Source: Microbacterium sp. AG1240 (lineage in GTDB: Bacteria; Actinomycetota; Actinomycetes; Actinomycetales; Microbacteriaceae). From it: a stretch of 64,000 nucleotides of DNA. The stretch covers positions 124,001-188,000 of the forward strand of contig NZ_RBXJ01000004.1 of assembly GCF_003635115.1 (NCBI RefSeq), given 5' to 3'. Position 1 is the first letter of the stretch; every line of letters starts with the position of its first letter. This document shows, one piece after another, positions 59,847 through 64,000 of this stretch. Below the pieces are notes generated by a model. The model searched no databases. It saw only the letters and a program-made list of their open reading frames with translations, and was not told the origin of the DNA. A program made the translations under genes and the position numbers.

Positions 59847-60851
59847 ATGAACGACTCCGCCGAGCATCCGCAGATCGGGCTCCTCGACGTTCCGCAAACC
59901 GTGATCGACGAAGCCGGCATTCCGCTGGGCCGCTTGGCGGCGGAGTTCGGGGCGACGGTAGACGAGCGGGGGATCGAGGGCATCCCCGCCGACGGCTGGC
60001 GGGTGCTCCAGCGCTGGGAGACCGGGGCCGCAGTGATCGGTGCTCCCGTCGATGCTGCGGGTCGGTCGTGGCGGATTGCGCAGCTGGGAGATGGGCGCCC
60101 TGGGGCGCCGAGCCGATCGGCGCGGGTGCAGTCAGAGACGATGCCGTTGCGCCCCAGTCGCGCGGAACGGTCGCGCGGTCTCGAGATGCGGTGGCCGGAG
60201 GCGACCGGCACGTCGATCGACGAAGCCCTCGACGGTGTCGGGTTCTCGGTCGACATCGTCAACACCGGTGAGAGCATGTGGCGCCCCGACGGTGATCCGT
60301 TCCACGTCGTCGGTGTCATCGTCCCGGCGGAGCAGAAGGACGTGGGCTTCGGCTGGATGAGCGGAGGAGGGAACAACCGCGCCGTGCCGCTGGCTCCGGG
60401 GGAGTACGCGCGCCTTCCGGTCAACGTCGGGGACGGACAGTGGCGCGATCTGGAACCCGGCAGCTATGGACTGCGCGCATTCTTGCCGGGTCTGGCCGTT
60501 CCTTCGCCTCCGCCCCTGCCGCTGGAACTGACGGCCGAGGCGATCGAACGCCATCGTCCCATCGCCAGGGGCAGGTCGACTCCCGCCGAGGAGAAGGAAC
60601 AGATCGAGGCGCAGATCGTGCAGAGTCGCGCTCTCGTGGCGGCGCGTCACCGGTTCTCCGAGGTGGCGGATGCTGTCATGTCGGCTGCTACGCGCGAGGC
60701 CGCGCGCGACGAGGTGCAGCGCATCCTGGGTTGCGACCCTATGGCGGCGAACACGGTCGTGCACACTCGCCTCGTCGATGTCACCGACGAGGCCATCGCG
60801 CAGACCCACGGTCTGATCACATATCTCGAGGGGCGGCTCGCGGACCTCTGA
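59847..60851 (+). CDS. Hypothetical soluble protein
   Basis: 334 aa, unrecognised. An N-terminal segment with a possible MerR/xenogeneic-type small helix (PQTVIDEAGIPLGRLAAEFG), a beta-rich middle (GFSVDIVNTGESMW ... LPVNVGDGQWRDLEPGSYGLRAFLPG), a Pro-rich stretch, then a charged helical C-terminus. Its end (TREAARDEVQRILGCDPMAANTVVHTRLVDVTDEA) faintly recalls the helical segment of DNA gyrase A-like proteins; weak. The ATG at 59847 follows pgi by 8 bp, so it is likely co-transcribed. Confidence 0.65.
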   Translation: MNDSAEHPQIGLLDVPQTVIDEAGIPLGRLAAEFGATVDERGIEGIPADGWRVLQRWETGAAVIGAPVDAAGRSWRIAQLGDGRPGAPSRSARVQSETMPLRPSRAERSRGLEMRWPEATGTSIDEALDGVGFSVDIVNTGESMWRPDGDPFHVVGVIVPAEQKDVGFGWMSGGGNNRAVPLAPGEYARLPVNVGDGQWRDLEPGSYGLRAFLPGLAVPSPPPLPLELTAEAIERHRPIARGRSTPAEEKEQIEAQIVQSRALVAARHRFSEVADAVMSAATREAARDEVQRILGCDPMAANTVVHTRLVDVTDEAIAQTHGLITYLEGRLADL

Positions 60852-60925
60852 TGTGCGCGCGCCGACCGGCTAAAAGCTCCTGATCCGGTCTTTCCGATAA
60901 GGGCTCCTCTCACGTTCCGTCCAGG

Positions 60926-60972
60926 AAGTGCCGAGGATTCGTCCAGACGCGGTGGTGCAGACTCGGGCACTT
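60926..60972 (+). other. Possible structured 5' leader
   Basis: AAGTGCCGAG (60926-60935) can pair with CTCGGGCACTT (60962-60972) with one bulge, enclosing a 26-nt loop in the leader of the transglycosylase gene. I could not fit a known riboswitch to it. Confidence 0.35.
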
Positions 60973-61032
60973 GTGTCTCACCCGAGGACGCGAAGCGCTG
61001 TTCTGGCGCCCACCAACCGAAGGACCCGGTTC

Positions 61033-61944
61033 ATGCTCCACACCCAGAAATCGGCGCGCCCGCGCCGCCGTCTCCTCATCGCCGGCGCGTGCGCCGGTGT
61101 CGCCGCCAGCGTTCTGGCCTCCGCCGCCGCGGCGACGGCGAGTCCGATCGCGACTCCGGCCGCAGCATCCGCCACCCTCGCCCTGCAGATCACCGAGGCG
61201 GCGCCCTTCCTCGTCGATTCCCCCGTCGTCGACGCGTTCACCACCAGCACGAGCGATGCCCAGGCTGCACTCGACGGCGCGCGATCAGCCCAGACCGAGG
61301 CCGCGACCGTCATGGCGTCGGTCGCCGAGTCGGGCCTGTCATCGCGGATCGCCGAGCCCACGATCGACACGACCGACCTGCGCGCGTCGATCTCGAATCT
61401 CGCGAAGGCGAGCTTCGTGCCGGTGCTGCTCTACCCCGAACTGGCCGACGACGCCGAGACGCAGGCCGCGTCGGTGAGCGGCGAGGTCGCGACCCTTCGC
61501 ACCGAGCTCGACGCCGCGCGCGAGCAGAAGGCGGCGGAAGACGCAGCCCAGGCCCAGCGTGAGGCGGAGGAAGCCGCGCAGGCCGCCGCAGCCGCCGCCG
61601 CGCAGGCCGCCGCCGACGCTCTCGCGGCGGCGAACACGCCCAGTGGCGCGAAGGCCGTCGCGAGCTCGATGGCGGCCGAGCGGTATGGCTGGGGGAGCGA
61701 TCAGTTCTCGTGCCTGTCGTCGCTCTGGCAGAAGGAGTCGAGCTGGAACTACCAGGCCTACAACGCCTCGAGCGGTGCCACCGGCATCCCGCAGGCTCTG
61801 CCCGGTAGCAAGATGGCCAGCGCCGGCTCCGACTGGCAGACCAACGCCGCCACGCAGATCGCGTGGGGCCTGCAGTACATCTCCGCGGCCTACGGGACCC
61901 CGTGCAGCGCATGGGGCCATTCGCAGGCCACGAACTGGTACTGA
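61033..61944 (+). CDS. Secreted lytic transglycosylase-like protein
   Basis: 303 aa. Signal peptide (RRRLLIAGACAGVAASVLASAAAATA), a mid-section predicted as an Ala/Glu-rich coiled coil (about 155-215), and a C-terminal catalytic domain with the Glu in SLWQKESSWNYQAYN and TGIPQALPGSKMASAG. Cleaves peptidoglycan glycan strands. The coiled coil may span or sense the wall. ATG at 61033. Confidence 0.9.
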   Translation: MLHTQKSARPRRRLLIAGACAGVAASVLASAAAATASPIATPAAASATLALQITEAAPFLVDSPVVDAFTTSTSDAQAALDGARSAQTEAATVMASVAESGLSSRIAEPTIDTTDLRASISNLAKASFVPVLLYPELADDAETQAASVSGEVATLRTELDAAREQKAAEDAAQAQREAEEAAQAAAAAAAQAAADALAAANTPSGAKAVASSMAAERYGWGSDQFSCLSSLWQKESSWNYQAYNASSGATGIPQALPGSKMASAGSDWQTNAATQIAWGLQYISAAYGTPCSAWGHSQATNWY

Positions 61945-61968
61945 GCCCCACCGCCGCGCCCGATGGAG

Positions 61969-62295
61969 TCAGCCGGCCTCATCGGGCCGCGGCGCACGGA
62001 CGACCCAGCCGTAGCGGGTGAGGGCAGCGTCGAGCCGCTGGGCCTCGACGGCGGCCGCCTCCAGCGATGCGTCGGAGCACACGTCGATCGCGAGCGGGGG
62101 CGGGTCGGCGAACCGGGGGATCTGCACCTCGGCCCACACGTTCGGTGCCAGGCCCACGCGTGGCCATGCGGTGCCCGCGTGCTCGATGACCGAGTCGGCG
62201 GCGAAGGCGATCACGTCGAGGGCGTCGAGTTTCGTGATCGGCACGTCGACGACCAGCGTCACGACGAACGGACCGCTCGCGGTGTCTCGCATCAT
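61969..62295 (-). CDS. Small hypothetical protein
   Basis: 108 aa. Mixed alpha/beta pattern (GPFVVTLVVDVPITKLDALDVIAF, PPPLAIDVCSDASLEAAAVEAQRLDAALTRYGW) without membrane segments or known motifs. Two adjacent start codons (62295, 62292); TAACGT 7 nt upstream favours 62295. Confidence 0.6.
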   Translation of the reverse strand: MMRDTASGPFVVTLVVDVPITKLDALDVIAFAADSVIEHAGTAWPRVGLAPNVWAEVQIPRFADPPPLAIDVCSDASLEAAAVEAQRLDAALTRYGWVVRAPRPDEAG

Positions 62296-62302
62296 GGCGT
62301 CG

Positions 62303-62308
62303 ACGTTA
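62303..62308 (-). promoter_or_regulatory. Candidate -10, leaderless small-protein transcript
   Basis: TAACGT, 7 nt, ATG (62295). Confidence 0.45.
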
Positions 62309-62447
62309 CGGATGCGGCCGCCCGAACGCCAGGTCGGGACGCGGGCTATCTCTCGACGGGCGGGCTTTCTGCGCCGCCATGCCCGTGCGCCGACCGATCG
62401 CCCGCGCGTCGGCGCCGCGGTGGGCCGGGGGACCGCCGCCCGTGCGC

Positions 62448-62453
62448 GACAAT
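62448..62453 (+). promoter_or_regulatory. Candidate -10, hydrolase gene
   Basis: GACAAT-CGGTGG-ATG (62460); first base differs from TANNNT. Confidence 0.35.
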
Positions 62454-62459
62454 CGGTGG

Positions 62460-63266
62460 ATGCCTTCCGCCCCCCGCGCGCTGACCGAGATGCCCGACCC
62501 GCAGTTCGTGATGACCGGTGACGGGTTGCGCCTCGCGACCTACCTCTGGGGAGGGGTCGACGCCGACGAGCCGACGGTGCTCGCCGTGCACGGCTTCGGT
62601 TCGAGCGCGCGCGACAACTGGGTGAACACCGGCTGGGTGCGCGACCTGCAGGCCGCGGGGTTCCGCGTGCTCGCCGTCGACCAGCGCGGGCACGGGGCGA
62701 GCGAGAAGCCGCACGACGCCGCCGGCTACCTCATGACGACCCTGGTGGGCGACCTGCTCACCGTGCTCGACACCTACCTGCTCGACACCGTGCGCTACCT
62801 CGGATACTCGCTCGGCGCCCGCGTCGGGTGGGAGCTCGCCGTCACCTACCCCCATCACGTCGACCGTGCCGTGCTGGGCGGGATCCCCGACGGGCGCCCC
62901 CTGCGCCGCCTCGACGTTGCCCAGGCGCGCGCGTTCATCGAGAACGGTACCCCTGTCGAAGACGCGACGACGCAGCGGTACGTCGGACTCGCACAGCGTG
63001 TTCCCGGCAATGATCTGCGCGCCCTCGTGTCGATTGCCGAAGGCATGACGGTCGACGGCGGGGATCCGGATCCCGCCACGCCGCCGCTTCAGCCCGTGCT
63101 GTTCGCCACCGGCAGCGACGACCCGATCCTGCAGCAGTCGCGACAGCTCGCCGGATATGCGCCGCGTGGGGAGTTCTTCGAGATCGAAGGCCGCAACCAC
63201 GTGAACGGCCCGGGGGCCCGCGCGTTCCGCGAGGCCGGGGTGGGGTTCCTCCAGCGCGAGGACTGA
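62460..63266 (+). CDS. Alpha/beta-fold hydrolase
   Basis: 268 aa. Oxyanion HGFGSSARDNW, VDQRGHGASEKP, nucleophile elbow GYSLGA (Ser), Asp in FATGSDDPI and His in EGRNHVNGPGAR. Small esterase/lactonase-type protein; substrate unknown. The ATG at 62460 gives the full fold; the longer frame from 62379 adds a basic unlikely tail. Confidence 0.88.
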   Translation: MPSAPRALTEMPDPQFVMTGDGLRLATYLWGGVDADEPTVLAVHGFGSSARDNWVNTGWVRDLQAAGFRVLAVDQRGHGASEKPHDAAGYLMTTLVGDLLTVLDTYLLDTVRYLGYSLGARVGWELAVTYPHHVDRAVLGGIPDGRPLRRLDVAQARAFIENGTPVEDATTQRYVGLAQRVPGNDLRALVSIAEGMTVDGGDPDPATPPLQPVLFATGSDDPILQQSRQLAGYAPRGEFFEIEGRNHVNGPGARAFREAGVGFLQRED

Positions 63267-63282
63267 CCCGGCCATGCGGCGA

Positions 63283-63327
63283 GATCGGATGCTGCGCCGC
63301 CGCGAGGATCCGGCGCAGCATCCGATC
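63283..63327. terminator. Hairpin between converging genes
   Basis: GATCGGATGCTGCGCC (63283-63298) and its exact complement (63312-63327), loop 13 nt. Terminates the hydrolase and the minus-strand binding-protein gene. Confidence 0.8.
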
Positions 63328-63338
63328 CCGTGCTCCGA

Positions 63339-64000
63339 TCAGCTCGCGGCGTAGTCGATCAGTTCGGGGTGTTCGGCGTACACGGCTTCGAGCAGGCTCA
63401 TGTCGAACAGCTGGTCAGCGCTGACGGTGATGCCCGCGGTCGCCAGGGTCTCGACGGTCTCGGCCTGGAGGGTCTCGGAGGTGGTGAAGAGCCCGTTCTC
63501 GGCCGTCTCGTCGGTGACGACGAGCTGCGTGTTAGCCGCCTCGGCGCACAGCAGCTCGTTGGCGGGGTCGAGCCCGAGGTCGGTTCCGCTCTGCGACATC
63601 ATGAGGTCGATGCCTTTCTGCGGATTGCGCAGCGCCTCGGCGTATCCGCGGATCTCGCCCTCGAGGAAGGCCTTCAGCTTCTCGGGTTCGTTCGCGATCA
63701 TCTCCTCGGTCGCGATGATCGCGTCCGCGACGAAGGGGAGCCCGTTGTCGGCGAAGGGCATGTCGACGGCGTCGTGACCCTCGGCGCGCACGAGGATCGA
63801 CTCGTTCGTGAGGAACGACATGTACCCGTCGATCTCTCCGAAGATGAGCGGGGAGGGGTCGTAGCTGACGGGGACGATCTCGACCTGTGTCTTGTCGATG
63901 CCGTTGGCCGCGAGGAGCGCGTCGAAGAGGATGACGTTGACGTCCTGCACGCCGATCTTCTTGCCGATCAGGTCTTGCGGTTCCTCGATCGGGTCGCCGT
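63339..64000 (-). CDS. NMT1/SsuA-type ABC substrate-binding protein, N-terminus outside window
   Basis: 220 codons to the window edge with no stop. DLIGKKIGVQDVN is the classic NMT1/THI5-like motif, and VEIVPVSYDPSPLIFGEIDGYMSFLTNE lines the ligand cleft. Members bind thiamine precursors, sulfonates, taurine or nitrate; the ligand cannot be told without the N-terminal part and the neighbouring transporter genes. Starts beyond 64000. Confidence 0.85.
   Translation of the reverse strand, partial: GDPIEEPQDLIGKKIGVQDVNVILFDALLAANGIDKTQVEIVPVSYDPSPLIFGEIDGYMSFLTNESILVRAEGHDAVDMPFADNGLPFVADAIIATEEMIANEPEKLKAFLEGEIRGYAEALRNPQKGIDLMMSQSGTDLGLDPANELLCAEAANTQLVVTDETAENGLFTTSETLQAETVETLATAGITVSADQLFDMSLLEAVYAEHPELIDYAAS

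Noticed and set aside
60852-61032. c-di-AMP (ydaO) riboswitch before the transglycosylase
   Set aside because: Considered because wall hydrolases often carry it. I could not find its conserved cores on the plus strand.
1-64000. CRISPR arrays, tRNA/rRNA genes, insertion sequences, prophage
   Set aside because: No regularly spaced direct repeats, no cloverleaf or rRNA core sequence, no transposase, integrase or phage structural motifs were seen on either strand.

Overview
The window is about 70% GC, densely coded on both strands, and reads as a chromosomal segment of a free-living high-GC actinobacterium of the family Microbacteriaceae, most likely Microbacterium or a close relative. The evidence is the ctaE-qcrC-qcrA-qcrB respiratory cluster with a diheme QcrC, an SCO4848-type membrane protein, an IdeR/DtxR-type iron box, many leaderless-type starts (a TANNNT hexamer 6-7 nt before ATG or GTG), and frequent ATGA/GTGA gene overlaps. 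I see no rRNA or tRNA gene, CRISPR array, insertion sequence, prophage or plasmid module. This looks like core and shell chromosome rather than an island.

Layout. 1-4.1 kb (minus): qcrB (cut by the window edge), qcrA, qcrC and ctaE of the bc1-aa3 supercomplex. 4.2-6.3 kb: trpD and a PHP-domain protein. 6.3-8.6 kb: a NarL-type two-component system with a SHOCT membrane protein. 8.7-13.4 kb: a 5'-3' exonuclease, a lipoprotein/PKD surface pair, a deaminase, a Pro-rich membrane protein and a YchJ/SEC-C protein. 13.5-16.6 kb: a CzcO-like flavoprotein, an F420/PPOX-type protein, an atypical SDR and a PEP mutase/isocitrate lyase-family enzyme. 16.6-21.0 kb: a LON-domain protein, a FUSC-type protein, small proteins, and a divergent XRE regulator/SDR pair. 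21.0-21.9 kb: ohrR-ohr with its own operator. 22-28 kb: an SGNH lipoprotein, a translationally coupled glycosyltransferase/EEP/YjdF operon, a PNPOx-like stress protein and TrhO. 28-32.3 kb: cspA, a FAD oxidoreductase, dinB and msrB-msrA. 32.5-35 kb: an S51 peptidase and a quinone-oxidoreductase/TetR divergent pair. 35-38.6 kb: efeU-efeO-efeB ferrous iron uptake under an iron box. 38.7-42.4 kb: a PRISE-like reductase, an SDR, and a DUF2256/photolyase pair. 42.4-47.7 kb: a CitA/CitB-type two-component system divergent from tctCBA. 48.4-58.1 kb: a large uptake and hydrolysis cluster for a peptide-like substrate. 58.2-64 kb: pgi, a transglycosylase, hydrolases and a truncated NMT1-type binding protein.

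The most interesting unit is 48.4-58.1 kb. A seven-gene minus-strand operon (M19 dipeptidase homolog, family-5 solute-binding lipoprotein, two permeases, M24-fold hydrolase, alpha/beta hydrolase, tandem Lrp/AsnC regulator) faces a fused two-domain ABC ATPase. The M24 protein lacks key metal ligands but keeps the creatinase-type His/Glu pair. The M19 protein has HxH in place of HxD. The divergent promoter carries three ATCCGGC repeats spaced 31 and 30 bp. I infer a scavenging pathway for an unusual peptide-like or ureido/cyclic amide compound rather than ordinary dipeptides.

Other signals worth attention: a photolyase-family protein with none of the four iron-sulfur cysteines; an octamer GGATGCTG/CAGCATCC that is far commoner than composition predicts and occurs in every frame and in noncoding DNA; and two large GC-rich intergenic hairpins that look like repetitive elements.
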